A DNA stretch of 41,050 nucleotides from Pseudomonadota bacterium (GCA_022571415.1 JACZXW010000011.1:1-41050); one strand, 5' to 3'; counted from the stretch's first letter, positions 8,525 to 16,914 are shown. The notes: generated by a model not told the origin, from the sequence alone. Made by a program: numbers and translations.

Positions 8525-8698
8525 AGTGGAATTATGCCGGTGATGGAAGGTATTAGACAATCGATGATCGGCAGGACTGCCAGGGGCTTATCTTGTTGGC
8601 ATCTGAGGACCCTTACCGGTGCGACATACCCCTGCCATCATTTTCACAAGGCGTACCGGTTGTATTACTTGGGTTCGATCCGTATTTAACGCTCACTA

Positions 8699-8942
8699 TT
8701 TCGCGCCGCGAAAGCTGGCCTCTCGGTATTTGCTGCGCAAAAACCTGTCGGCGTTCATGTTTTTCGATGATGAGTTCGTTCTGGTCCGTAAAGGGTTAGG
8801 CTCTCATGATTTTCAGCGAAGCTGAAAACATTGCCGCCATCTGTGTTTTCGCTGCGCGAAAGCCACAGATCTGGTTCTCGCTGTTTCGCTTCGCTGCAAC
8901 AGCTGCCACTGTTTGTGTTTTCGCTGCGCGAAAGCCACAAAC
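8699..8942. repeat. Cluster of related hairpins in the hemH-ssrA interval
   Basis: This stretch of about 420 bp between hemH and ssrA has no convincing gene but several inverted repeats. They are at 8699-8713 (TTTCGCG/CGCGAAA), 8810-8828 (TTTTCAGC GAA GCTGAAAA), 8839-8870 (outer stem ATCTGTG/CACAGAT) and 8911-8942 (outer stem GTTTGTG/CACAAAC). The last two share an identical 19-nt core containing TTTTCGC-TGC-GCGAAAG with different outer stems, so they are diverged copies of one module. The hairpin at 8911-8942 ends 2 bp from the 3' end of ssrA and could act in its termination or 3' processing, although no T-run follows it. Confidence 0.75.
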
Positions 8943-8943
8943 C

Positions 8944-9338
<395 letters not shown>

Positions 9339-9398
9339 AGATAAGAGTTTATTTTACAGTGTTTTTGGAATGGATGCGCTAGAAGGCGCTTTCTTCTT

Positions 9399-9875
9399 CT
9401 ATCGATTGTAATCTTTCATTAACCGCTGCTTGTCCCTGTTCCACTCACGATCCTTCATTGCGGCCCGCTTATCGTGATCTTTCTTTCCCGTTGCCAGGGC
9501 GATTTCACACTTTACCTTGTTGCCTTTCCAGTAGATTGCCAGAGGAATGCAGGTTTGGCCCTTTTGTTGTGTCGCGTCGATCAGCTTTGCGATTTCCTTT
9601 TTATGCAACAGCAATTTCCGGGTACGCCCCGGATCAGCTACGACGTGGGAAGAAGCGGAATTCATCGGTGTGATATGACTACCCAGGAGGAATGCCTCGC
9701 CATTTTTTAGAAGCACATAGGTATCCGTGAGCTGTGCCTTGCCAGCCCGCAGTGATTTAACTTCCCACCCGGTAAGCGCCAGCCCTGCTTCAAATCGTTC
9801 ATGAAGCAGGTATTCGAATCTCGCTTTCTTGTTGAGTGCGATGGTGCCCGGGCTGGCCTTTCTTTTTTTCGCCAT
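9399..9875 (-). CDS. smpB: SsrA-binding protein SmpB
   Basis: SmpB is a 158-residue OB-fold protein that binds tmRNA and delivers it to ribosomes stalled without a stop codon. Recognisable parts are the N-terminal [11 protein letters not shown], the core [14 protein letters not shown] and the basic C-terminal tail (KKDHDKR to DYNR), which in the family inserts into the mRNA channel. ATG 9875 has GGAG 5 nt upstream. The stop lies 60 bp before the mature 5' end of ssrA, so the two parts of the trans-translation system are neighbours on one strand. Confidence 0.96.
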   Translation of the reverse strand: MAKKRKASPGTIALNKKARFEYLLHERFEAGLALTGWEVKSLRAGKAQLTDTYVLLKNGEAFLLGSHITPMNSASSHVVADPGRTRKLLLHKKEIAKLIDATQQKGQTCIPLAIYWKGNKVKCEIALATGKKDHDKRAAMKDREWNRDKQRLMKDYNR

Positions 9876-9895
9876 GTTCGCTCCGTGGGGGCGCC

Positions 9896-9923
9896 ATTAT
9901 AAGACAGGAATCGGTTGAGGCAA
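9896..9923 (-). promoter_or_regulatory. Candidate sigma-70 promoter of smpB
   Basis: On the minus strand TTGCCT (9923-9918), a 16-bp spacer and a perfect TATAAT (9901-9896) precede smpB. The predicted start of transcription is around 9889, leaving a short leader that still contains the GGAG ribosome site. Confidence 0.5.
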
Positions 9924-9976
9924 TGAGGTAAATCCCTGAGAATGGGTTGGAGACTAATAAAAATAAGGTAAAGCAC

Positions 9977-11329
9977 ATGGCATCTGAGTCTATTCACGGG
10001 ATGTGGTCTTCTCGACTGATGTTTATCCTGGCAGCTGCGGGGTCTGCAGTGGGGCTGGGAAACATCTGGCGGTTCCCGTATCTCGCCGGTGAGAACGGCG
10101 GCGGGGTGTTTGTGCTTGTTTATGTGGGCTGCATATTCCTGATCGGCGTGCCGATCATGTCGGCGGAGATTTTGTTGGGTCGAGCGGGGCGGCAAAGCCC
10201 GATCAATACCATGCGTGAACTGGCGGCAACATCCGGGGCTAGCCGTCTCTGGCAAGGCGTGGGATGGATGGGCGCGATAGCAGGATTCATGATCCTGTCT
10301 TTTTATGCGGTTATTGCCGGTTGGGCTATTTCTTATATTTTCCAGATGGGCTCCGGGGCGTTTATCGGCGCTGATGCTGATTTTGCCAAGAGTGCCTTCA
10401 CTTCCCTGACGGGCAATGTGTGGTCAGTGGTGGGCTGGCACACCCTGTTCATGGCCATTACGATATTTATCGCGGCGCGGGGAGTAGGCAAAGGGTTAGA
10501 GACAACGGTGAAGTATTTGATGCCCGCCCTGTTCGTGTTGCTGGTGGTGCTGGTCATATACGCAGCCGCAACTTCGGGCCATTTTATGGAAGGTGTTTCT
10601 TTTCTTTTCTCACTTAACTTTGAGAAATTCAGCTGGAGTGCAGTGTTGAGCGCCATGGGACAGGCTTTCTTCACCCTCAGCCTAGGTATGGGCGCCATCA
10701 TGGCGTATGGGGCTTACATGCCTAAAGATATTTCCATATTGGGCACGGCAACGATTATTGCGTTGTTGGATACGACCGTGGCGTTGATGTCCGGTCTCAT
10801 CATTTTCCCGCTGGTATTTGCCAATGGCCTGGAGAGTTCCGCAGGGCCGGGGCTGATGTTTATCACGCTACCACTGGCCTTTGGTCAGATGCCAGGCGGT
10901 CAAATTTTCGGTGTCATATTCTTTGTCCTGGTCACGTTTGCCGCTATCACCTCTTCAATCTCGTTAGTTGAGCCGGCTGTTGCCTGGGTTGTTGAAAAGA
11001 TGAATACCTCCAGGCCGGTTGGCGCTCTCGCGGTGGGCGGGCTCGCCTGGTTCGTGGGGCTTGGCAGCGCCTTCTCAACCAACATCTGGGCAGGGATCAC
11101 GATTATTGGCGATATGACCTTCTTTGATACCATGGATTATGTTGCTAACAATATTATGTTGCCGCTGGGCGGCGTTCTTATTGCACTGTTTACCGGATGG
11201 ATTCTCGACAAGAAAATTGTTGAAGATCAAATGTTCGCGGATACTACTTACTATCCTCTCTGGCGCTTCCTGATAAGGTTTATTGCACCGGCAGCGGTAA
11301 TGGTCGTGTTTATCATGACTTTCATCTGA
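9977..11329 (+). CDS. Sodium-dependent transporter of the NSS (SNF) family
   Basis: This is a 450-residue integral membrane protein with about 11-12 hydrophobic segments. The first reads GSAVGLGNIWRFPYLAGENGG, the hallmark unwound TM1 of neurotransmitter:sodium symporters such as LeuT and MhsT, which import amino acids with Na+. The substrate here is not predictable. ATG 9977 is chosen because AAGG lies 8 nt upstream and the family normally begins close to TM1; an in-frame TTG at 9947 would add ten polar residues. Its TGA overlaps the ATG of ratA by one base, so the two are co-translated. A transporter placed between smpB and ratA is a departure from the shorter arrangement in many relatives. 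Confidence 0.9.
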   Translation: MASESIHGMWSSRLMFILAAAGSAVGLGNIWRFPYLAGENGGGVFVLVYVGCIFLIGVPIMSAEILLGRAGRQSPINTMRELAATSGASRLWQGVGWMGAIAGFMILSFYAVIAGWAISYIFQMGSGAFIGADADFAKSAFTSLTGNVWSVVGWHTLFMAITIFIAARGVGKGLETTVKYLMPALFVLLVVLVIYAAATSGHFMEGVSFLFSLNFEKFSWSAVLSAMGQAFFTLSLGMGAIMAYGAYMPKDISILGTATIIALLDTTVALMSGLIIFPLVFANGLESSAGPGLMFITLPLAFGQMPGGQIFGVIFFVLVTFAAITSSISLVEPAVAWVVEKMNTSRPVGALAVGGLAWFVGLGSAFSTNIWAGITIIGDMTFFDTMDYVANNIMLPLGGVLIALFTGWILDKKIVEDQMFADTTYYPLWRFLIRFIAPAAVMVVFIMTFI

Positions 11330-11763
11330 TGCGAGAGGTTGTTCGTTCTGCGCTGATGCCCTATTCGGCGGCCCAGATGTACGAAGTGGTGAACGATGTG
11401 ACCAACTATCCCAGGTTTTTGCCCTGGTGTGTTAAGAGTGAAATTGTCACATCGTCCCCTAAAGAGATGGTAGCTCGACTGTATCTGGCGAAAGGCAGGA
11501 TTCAGCAAAGCTTTACTACCAGAAACAAACTGGACCCATCGCATCATATTCATATTTTATTAGTAGACGGACCATTTGCGCTGCTGGAAGGAGATTGGCA
11601 TTTTACCCAGCTTGGTGATGATGGATGCAAAATCGATATGAATCTGAAATTTGATTTTGATAACCGGTTGATGAATGCAACCCTGGGGAAGGTCTTTACT
11701 ACGGCGGCAGACAAACTGGTTGATGCGTTTTGTGAACGGGCGAATGAGCTGTATGGCAGATGA
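11329..11763 (+). CDS. ratA: RatA / COQ10-like START-domain protein
   Basis: This 144-residue protein of the polyketide cyclase/COQ10 START superfamily opens with the conserved region VVRSALMPYSAAQMYEVV and has NYPRFLPWC at about 26-34. In E. coli RatA was described as a toxin blocking 70S assembly, whereas eukaryotic homologues bind ubiquinone; a role in quinone function is equally compatible. The start overlaps the transporter stop by one base, and the end overlaps rnfH by 11 bp, which gives a tight three-gene unit. ratA-rnfH adjacency is conserved in many gammaproteobacteria. Confidence 0.88.
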   Translation: MREVVRSALMPYSAAQMYEVVNDVTNYPRFLPWCVKSEIVTSSPKEMVARLYLAKGRIQQSFTTRNKLDPSHHIHILLVDGPFALLEGDWHFTQLGDDGCKIDMNLKFDFDNRLMNATLGKVFTTAADKLVDAFCERANELYGR

Positions 11764-12046
11764 TGTCATCACTATCGAGGTAGCATACGGCACTGCTGAA
11801 GACCAGACACTGATTGAGTTGCAGGTTCAGCGAGGCACGACGCTTATTGAGGCGATCAGGCTATCGGCGATAGCAGATAAATGTCCGGAAATTAATATAG
11901 ACGATTCTCGTAAGGGTCTCTTTGGCAAGTTGGCTAACGACGAAAAGGTGCTTAAAGATCATGATCGGGTAGAGATCTATCGTCCGCTGTTGGTTGACCC
12001 TAAAGAGGCCAGGCGGAGGAGAGCTCAAAAGAAAGTGAAAAACTAG
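11753..12046 (+). CDS. rnfH: RnfH family ubiquitin-like-fold protein
   Basis: This is a 97-residue protein of the RnfH (UPF0125) family, with a beta-grasp fold related to MoaD/ThiS and ending in a basic tail. Conserved features are the opening ITIEVAYG, GTTLIEAI and the segment DRVEIYRPLLVDPKEARRRR (about residues 71-90). Its biochemical function is unknown; it often sits beside ratA. ATG 11753 lies inside the end of ratA in another frame (11-bp overlap), indicating translational coupling. The stop codon TAG is part of a CTAG that forms the left target duplication of the inserted element described at 12043-12207. Confidence 0.88.
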   Translation: MADDVITIEVAYGTAEDQTLIELQVQRGTTLIEAIRLSAIADKCPEINIDDSRKGLFGKLANDEKVLKDHDRVEIYRPLLVDPKEARRRRAQKKVKN

Positions 12047-12207
12047 GGAACGTCTGATTAAGAGGGTATTTTCGTCAGAACAAAGAAGAGGCGCACGCAG
12101 AAAATTTGTAAACATGCGTTGAGTTAACAAATTTTTGAGTACGACTCTGACGCAGTTATGGCGGAAATAGTGGTGCGGCATACCGACCTTAATCGGACGT
12201 TCCCTAG
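12043..12207. mobile_element. Non-autonomous foldback transposon (MITE-like), 157 bp plus CTAG duplication
   Basis: A 157-bp element (12047-12203) has 16-bp terminal inverted repeats with one mismatch: GGAACGTCTGATTAAG on the left and CTTAATCGGACGTTCC on the right. It is flanked on both sides by CTAG (12043-12046 and 12204-12207), which reads as a target-site duplication. Inside, two more inverted pairs occur: CGTCAGA 12073-12079 with TCTGACG 12146-12152, and AAAATTTGT 12101-12109 with ACAAATTTT 12127-12135. No transposase frame is present. IS5-family elements duplicate CTAG-type 4-bp targets and have GGAA-starting ends, so an IS5-group origin is inferred. Confidence 0.85.
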
Positions 12208-12560
12208 TCTTCTTCAGTGGTCGTCAGTTCTGCGTTTTCTGAAGGCAAAAAATCACCTTCAAAGTAACTGAGTCGCTCTTCCCTGAAGTGAAGTATGAGT
12301 ATGCGTCTTAATACTTCGCCACCAGCAACCTGAATGGTATAGACGTAATCCCATTGATCCCGATCGAGGGAATCATCAACCACCGCGTTGCCGAGGATGA
12401 ATCTAATCTGGCTCTTGGTCATCCCGGGCCTAAGCTTGTCAATCATCGTCTGGGAGATGACATTGCCTTGCTGGACCGTGATGCGGTGCACGCCTGGAAA
12501 TCTGAAGGTTGAACAGCCCATGATTAACAGAATCATGGCGACTACCGGAACTGCTTTCAT
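12204..12560 (-). CDS. bamE: Outer membrane protein assembly factor BamE (SmpA/OmlA)
   Basis: BamE is a small outer-membrane lipoprotein of the BAM complex, which folds beta-barrel proteins into the outer membrane. The 118-residue product has a lipoprotein signal with lipobox LIMGC (Cys16), the family segment VISQTMIDKLRPGMTKSQIRFILG (about 34-57), and WDYVYTI with LILHF in the C-terminal strands. It is divergent from fur, as in pseudomonads. The stop codon lies in the CTAG of the right-hand target duplication of the 157-bp element, so the insertion did not truncate the protein. Confidence 0.93.
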   Translation of the reverse strand: MKAVPVVAMILLIMGCSTFRFPGVHRITVQQGNVISQTMIDKLRPGMTKSQIRFILGNAVVDDSLDRDQWDYVYTIQVAGGEVLRRILILHFREERLSYFEGDFLPSENAELTTTEED

Positions 12561-12584
12561 TATGTAGAATTAAGGGAACATCCC

Positions 12585-12613
12585 TTCCAAATGTGGTAAT
12601 AACTGTAGATAAT
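12585..12613 (+). promoter_or_regulatory. Candidate sigma-70 promoter of fur
   Basis: TTCCAA (12585-12590), a 17-bp spacer and GATAAT (12608-12613), preceded by TGTA, lie in the bamE-fur divergent interval about 50 bp before the fur ATG. Spacing is ideal and the hexamers are moderate. No clear 19-bp Fur box overlaps it. Confidence 0.4.
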
Positions 12614-12662
12614 CGATTGTAGCTGAATCTTCTACGTCCCTGTACAAAAAGGTTCCAAACAC

Positions 12663-13076
12663 ATGGCAGCTGAGTCCCAGGAATTAAAGGATGCTGGTCT
12701 CAAGATCACGCTTCCAAGAATTAAGATCCTCCAGATTCTCGAAAGTTCTGAGATTCGACATGTCAGTGCGGAAGATGTTTATAAGATGCTGCTGAAAGGC
12801 GGTGAGGAAATTGGCCTTGCGACCGTGTATCGGGTGCTGACCCAGTTCGAGCGGGCAGGTCTGGTCGCGCGTCATCATTTCGAGGGGGGGCACTCCGTCT
12901 TTGAATTAATGCCGGAATCGCATCACGATCATATTGTCTGCGTAAAGTGCGGCCGGGTTGAAGAATTTGCAGATGATGAGATCGAATTCAGGCAGAAGGC
13001 GGTAGCGAAGGAATTGGGTTTCGAGCTAACGGATCACAATCTGAATATGTATGGCTTGTGCCCGGATTGTAAGTAA
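12663..13076 (+). CDS. fur: Ferric uptake regulator Fur
   Basis: Fur is the Fe(II)-dependent repressor of iron acquisition. The 137-residue protein has an N-terminal winged helix (LPRIKILQILE, then the recognition region TVYRVLTQFERAGLV at about 57-71) and a C-terminal dimerisation domain with the metal motif HHDHIVCVKCG at about 88-98. A second C-terminal CPDC is present, so both Cys pairs for structural zinc are retained. The ATG has AAGG about 10 nt upstream. It is convergent with recN, only 6 bp apart, with no terminator hairpin visible between them. Confidence 0.96.
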   Translation: MAAESQELKDAGLKITLPRIKILQILESSEIRHVSAEDVYKMLLKGGEEIGLATVYRVLTQFERAGLVARHHFEGGHSVFELMPESHHDHIVCVKCGRVEEFADDEIEFRQKAVAKELGFELTDHNLNMYGLCPDCK

Positions 13077-13082
13077 ACGTTT

Positions 13083-14753
13083 TTATTTTTGTGCAGTGGT
13101 AAACATCTCTTCTGCATGGGCGAGCGACTGATCTGTCATTTCAATGCCACCCAGCATGCGCGCAATTTCCTCCACCTTCTCTGTTTCAGATAGAGGCGCA
13201 ACGCTGATAATCGCCCCGTTTTTCTTGCTGCCTTTGGTAACCTTGAGATGCTGGTGTCCCTGGGCCGCGACCTGGGGCAAATGGGTCACACAGATGATCT
13301 GCGCCTGTTGACCAAGCTCGCGCAGCAGTGCGCCGACAACTTCAGCGACAGCACCGCCAATGCCGACGTCTACCTCGTCAAATACGAGGGTAGGGACACG
13401 GGAGGTATGAGCGGTGACGACTTGAATCGCGAGGCTGATGCGGGACAGTTCTCCGCCCGATGCAATTTTATTCAATGACCCGGGTTTTTGTCCGGGATTG
13501 GTGCTGATAAGGAACTCGATTTCCTCCAGGCCGTTGGCGGAAAGATGACCCGCGGCAATCGGGGCCAACGATATCTGAAACGTCGCACCAGCCATGCCCA
13601 GCTCAACCAGCTTCTCAGACACCTGAGTCTCTAGTGTTACAGCTGCTTTGCGTCTTGCTTTGCCAAGTTTGGTCGCCAGCTTTTGGTAGTCGTTCTTGAG
13701 AGATACCAGGTCCGTGGACAAGTGATCAATGTTACTACCCATGTCGGCAAAGGCTGCCAGCTCCGTATTGATTTTTTTCACGAGATCGGGAATATCGGAA
13801 GGGTCAATTCGGTGTTTCCTGGCAATCTCATAGATGTCCCCGAGGCGAGTCTCAACGAACTGAAGTCGCGCGGGATCAACATCGTGATTTTGTACGTAGT
13901 GTTCTAGGTCAATTGTGGCTTCTTCAATTTGAATCCGGCTGGATGACAACAACTCAACGATTGGCGCAAGCTGGTCATCATCAATACGGGACAGAAGATT
14001 CGCTGCTTTTGAGACCCAGGACAATAAGTTGTCATCGTCTTCCGATTTGCACAAGGTTATTGCCTGCTGACATTGTTGCAGGGTGTTTTCTGCGTTTGCC
14101 AATTGTTTCTGTTCCTGCTCAAGCAGTGCTGTTTCAGCCGACTGAAGGTCGAGTTCTGCTAATTCTTCTGCCTGGTAAGCGAGTAATTGCTGGCGTGCGG
14201 ATTGTTCCTCGTTGCCGCTGGTCAGTTGTTCAAGTTTCGACGCACATGTTCTATATTTAGCGAACACCTGTTGAAGTTCAGCCGCCTTTTCAACCAGATT
14301 GCCATATTCGTCCAGAAGGCGACGGTGGGTCTCCCTTTTCAGAAGTGACTGGTGTTCATGCTGTGTATGGATATCGATCAGCAGGTCGCCAAATGTTTTC
14401 AGGTCACCCACGGTAGTCGGCACACCATTGATAAAGCCGCGCGAACGTCCGTCTCGAGTGATGATACGGCGCAGGATAACGGCGTTGCCATCATCAACTA
14501 AATCTCTTTCGCTCAGCCAATCAGCAGCTAATCCGGGGGCGTCGATCTCAAAGATGCTGTGTATCTCTGCTTTTTCTGCACCCGCTGCGATAAGATTGGT
14601 ATCGGCCCGGTCTCCAAGTGTCAATCCAAGGGCATCAAGCATGATGGATTTACCGGCACCGGTTTCTCCAGTAACCACCGTCATGGCGGAACTGAAGGAA
14701 AGATCGAGCTGATGCACGAGGGCAAAGTTGGAGATGGTCAGGTGCTTTAACAT
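13083..14753 (-). CDS. recN: DNA repair protein RecN
   Basis: RecN is an SMC-like ATPase acting early in double-strand-break repair. The 556-residue protein has Walker A GETGAGKS at 29-36, a central coiled-coil region (about 155-370), the ABC signature region SGGELSRISLA, and Walker B with LVFDEVDVGIGG. Length matches the family. In E. coli recN is strongly SOS-induced, but I find no convincing LexA box in the 280 bp upstream, so SOS control is not supported by what I can see. Translation starts at ATG 14753. Confidence 0.96.
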   Translation of the reverse strand: MLKHLTISNFALVHQLDLSFSSAMTVVTGETGAGKSIMLDALGLTLGDRADTNLIAAGAEKAEIHSIFEIDAPGLAADWLSERDLVDDGNAVILRRIITRDGRSRGFINGVPTTVGDLKTFGDLLIDIHTQHEHQSLLKRETHRRLLDEYGNLVEKAAELQQVFAKYRTCASKLEQLTSGNEEQSARQQLLAYQAEELAELDLQSAETALLEQEQKQLANAENTLQQCQQAITLCKSEDDDNLLSWVSKAANLLSRIDDDQLAPIVELLSSSRIQIEEATIDLEHYVQNHDVDPARLQFVETRLGDIYEIARKHRIDPSDIPDLVKKINTELAAFADMGSNIDHLSTDLVSLKNDYQKLATKLGKARRKAAVTLETQVSEKLVELGMAGATFQISLAPIAAGHLSANGLEEIEFLISTNPGQKPGSLNKIASGGELSRISLAIQVVTAHTSRVPTLVFDEVDVGIGGAVAEVVGALLRELGQQAQIICVTHLPQVAAQGHQHLKVTKGSKKNGAIISVAPLSETEKVEEIARMLGGIEMTDQSLAHAEEMFTTAQK

Positions 14754-14858
14754 CTTTTCAGCAGGTTATTGTGTACTGCTATTAAACTTAACCTGGACTA
14801 GTGACGCAATGCTGAAATTGACTGGATTGGTGTCAGCCGTCTCCTATCGTCACAAGCC

Positions 14859-14973
14859 GCTGTGGGCTTTTATTAAGGCTGCTGTGCACATTTATTAAAA
14901 GGTAGCTGTGGACTATTATTAAAGAAAGCTGTGGGTTGTTACTAAAGGAAGCTGTGGGCACTTTGTTTATTTC
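14859..14973. repeat. Imperfect tandem repeat, 22-24-bp unit, five copies, upstream of hrcA
   Basis: Five units begin with GCTGTG at 14859, 14881, 14905, 14928 and 14951. Each continues with a variable 4-6 bases and then a TTATTAAAG-like end in the first four copies. The array occupies the middle of the 277-bp recN-hrcA interval. Two further bases of note are that the units are AT-rich at their ends and that a TATATT (14985-14990), a possible hrcA -10, follows directly. Confidence 0.8.
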
Positions 14974-15030
14974 GATTAAAAGCTTATATTGGCAAAATCC
15001 TAATACAGGTTTTAGAGTCAACCGACGATC

Positions 15031-16089
15031 GTGGTGACCCAACAAAATGTCAGCGAAAAGGCCCAACGGCTGCTAAAAGCGTTGGTAGAGCAATATATTG
15101 CCGATGGGCAGCCTGTTGCCTCCAAAACACTCGCTGATTCAGCTGAAAATCCTGTAAGCTCGGCCACGGTCCGTAACATCATTGCAGACCTTGAGGAGCG
15201 GGGCTTTGTCCGTTCTCCGCATACATCTGCCGGCAGGATACCGACGCACATGGGTTATCGATTTTTTGTCGATAGCCTGATTCGTGTAGAACCACTTGCG
15301 GACTATGACCTGGAACATTTGTATCGTAGTCTTGATCCCGATATGAGTGCCCAGGAGCTGGTGCAATCCGCTTCGAGCATATTGTCCGAGGTGACACGCA
15401 TGGCGGGGCTGGTGACAATCCCCAAGCGAGAGCAGGTGCTGCTGCGCCATGTTGAATTTCTTGGCCTCAACGACAACCGTGTCCTGGTGATCATGGTGTT
15501 GGATGATCATGAAGTACAAAATCGCGTGATCTATACCAGGGAGCCTTATTCGGAGATCCAGCTCAAGGAAGCAGCTAACTTCATTAATCACCAGTTTGGC
15601 GGGCAGGTCCTGAGCCATATTCGTTCAAAATTGATTTCTTCCATGCAGACTGATCGCGAGAGTATGAATTCCTTGATGCAAACAACACTGGAAGTTGCAG
15701 AGCAGGCATTTAGTTCCGAAGACATTAATTCAGCAGATGGAGGGGATTTTGTCATCGCCGGCCAGGAAAACCTGTTTGTCCTTGCACAGGACAAGGCACT
15801 GGACGATATCCGGGAATTATTTAGAGCGTTTTCGCTGAAAGGGGACATCCTGCATTTACTTGATCGTTGCATGGATACCGAAGGCGTACAGCTGTTCATT
15901 GGCCAGGAATCTGGGTACGAACTGCTGGATGAATGCAGCGTTGTGACCGCCCCCTACCAGATTGAAGGTGAACTGGTGGGTGTACTCGGCGTCATTGGAC
16001 CTACCCGTATGGCTTACGAGAAGGTCATCCCTATCGTTGATGCGACCGCGCGGGTGCTCAGCGCAGCGCTTGATTCATCCAGGCGCTAG
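15031..16089 (+). CDS. hrcA: Heat-inducible transcription repressor HrcA
   Basis: HrcA is a winged-helix repressor that binds CIRCE operators upstream of chaperone genes and depends on GroE for activity in other bacteria. The 352-residue protein has the DNA-binding domain at 1-80 (SATVRNIIADLEERGFV followed by SPHTSAGRIPTHMGYRFFVD) and the C-terminal GAF-like domain ending in GVIGPTRMAYEKVIPIVD. Initiation is at GTG 15031 or the adjacent GTG 15034; neither has a clear ribosome site. It heads the classic hrcA-grpE-dnaK-dnaJ order. I do not find the CIRCE sequence (TTAGCACTC-N9-GAGTGCTAA) anywhere in the operon's upstream regions, so its targets may be elsewhere. Confidence 0.94.
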   Translation: MVTQQNVSEKAQRLLKALVEQYIADGQPVASKTLADSAENPVSSATVRNIIADLEERGFVRSPHTSAGRIPTHMGYRFFVDSLIRVEPLADYDLEHLYRSLDPDMSAQELVQSASSILSEVTRMAGLVTIPKREQVLLRHVEFLGLNDNRVLVIMVLDDHEVQNRVIYTREPYSEIQLKEAANFINHQFGGQVLSHIRSKLISSMQTDRESMNSLMQTTLEVAEQAFSSEDINSADGGDFVIAGQENLFVLAQDKALDDIRELFRAFSLKGDILHLLDRCMDTEGVQLFIGQESGYELLDECSVVTAPYQIEGELVGVLGVIGPTRMAYEKVIPIVDATARVLSAALDSSRR

Positions 16090-16161
16090 TTTCCCTCTAT
16101 AGTCCTCTGGTACCAGTCCCGCGTTATTTGAAGGCATCCGGATACCAGCGACTTGCCAAGA

Positions 16162-16189
16162 CTTGAATGCTTCATGCCAGTCCCCATAT
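16162..16189 (+). promoter_or_regulatory. Sigma-32 (RpoH) heat-shock promoter of grpE
   Basis: CTTGAA (16162-16167), a 14-bp spacer and CCCCATAT (16182-16189) match the E. coli sigma-32 consensus CTTGAA-N13/15-CCCCATNT at every defined base. It lies 40 bp before the grpE ATG in the hrcA-grpE interval, so grpE can be induced by heat without hrcA. Confidence 0.85.
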
Positions 16190-16229
16190 AGGGTAGACGT
16201 ATTTAAAGTTGTGTTGGAGCAATTGCTGT

Positions 16230-16850
16230 ATGTCCAATCCGGGAGAAGAAACCAAAAAAGAAGATTCGACTGTCACTGGGGCAAACGTTCCGGAAGAGGA
16301 AATCGTTGAATCGACCGTCGCAGAGGCTGCTGACGACGATTCAGTGGTAGAGGACGACCCTGATCCTGTAGAGATTTCAATTGAGGAGCAGCTGGAGAAG
16401 GCGCTTGAAGAAGTAGCAACGTTCCAGGATATCGCCCTGCGAGCAGAGGCAGAGATGCAGAATGTGCGTCGCCGCAGCGAACGGGATATTGAAAATGCGC
16501 ATAAATTCGGTATGGAGCGATTCCTGCAAAACCTGCTGCCCGTGTTAGACAGCATTGAAAAAGCCCTTGAATCATCCGAGGAGGACGGCCATGCAGAAGA
16601 TGATTCGGTGATGGAAGGCATCAAACTCTGCCACAAACTACTTCTGGATGCGCTGCACAGGGAAAACGTCGAGGTGGTTGATCCACTGGGTGAACCCTTT
16701 GATCCCACTGCCCATGAGGCGATGACCGTGGTGGAAAAGCCGGATATGGAACCCAATTCAGTGTTTGCGGTGGTACAGAAAGGCTACAAATTGAATTCAC
16801 GCCTGGTGCGGCCCGCCATGGTCATGGTGTCGAAAGCACCTGAGGACTAG
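16230..16850 (+). CDS. grpE: Nucleotide exchange factor GrpE
   Basis: GrpE releases ADP from DnaK in the chaperone cycle. The 206-residue protein has an acidic disordered N-terminus (1-55), a long helix for dimerisation (about 58-110, including AEMQNVRRRSERDIENAHKF at about 80-99), and the C-terminal beta domain with HEAMT and NSVFAVVQKGY. ATG 16230 has GGAG about 10 nt upstream and gives the family-like start; an in-frame TTG at 16209 would add seven residues. It is transcribed from the sigma-32 promoter just upstream and followed by dnaK after 144 bp. Confidence 0.94.
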   Translation: MSNPGEETKKEDSTVTGANVPEEEIVESTVAEAADDDSVVEDDPDPVEISIEEQLEKALEEVATFQDIALRAEAEMQNVRRRSERDIENAHKFGMERFLQNLLPVLDSIEKALESSEEDGHAEDDSVMEGIKLCHKLLLDALHRENVEVVDPLGEPFDPTAHEAMTVVEKPDMEPNSVFAVVQKGYKLNSRLVRPAMVMVSKAPED

Positions 16851-16886
16851 CTCTACCAAGCGCCTGTGGCTGGGTTTGCCAAGTGT

Positions 16887-16914
16887 CTTGAAATTTAGCG
16901 ATCAAGGCCAATAT
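16887..16914 (+). promoter_or_regulatory. Second sigma-32-type promoter, upstream of dnaK
   Basis: CTTGAA (16887-16892, extended by A) and GCCAATAT (16907-16914) are separated by 14 bp, the same spacing as the grpE promoter. The -10 element matches five of seven defined consensus bases. It lies 80 bp before the dnaK ATG. Confidence 0.6.

Noticed and set aside
11329-12046. ratA-rnfH as a toxin-antitoxin module
   Set aside because: RatA and RnfH are widespread core proteins and RnfH is not shown to be an antitoxin; conserved gene order alone does not support a TA system.
14753-15030. LexA (SOS) box for recN
   Set aside because: No CTGT-N8-ACAG palindrome is found in the interval upstream of recN.
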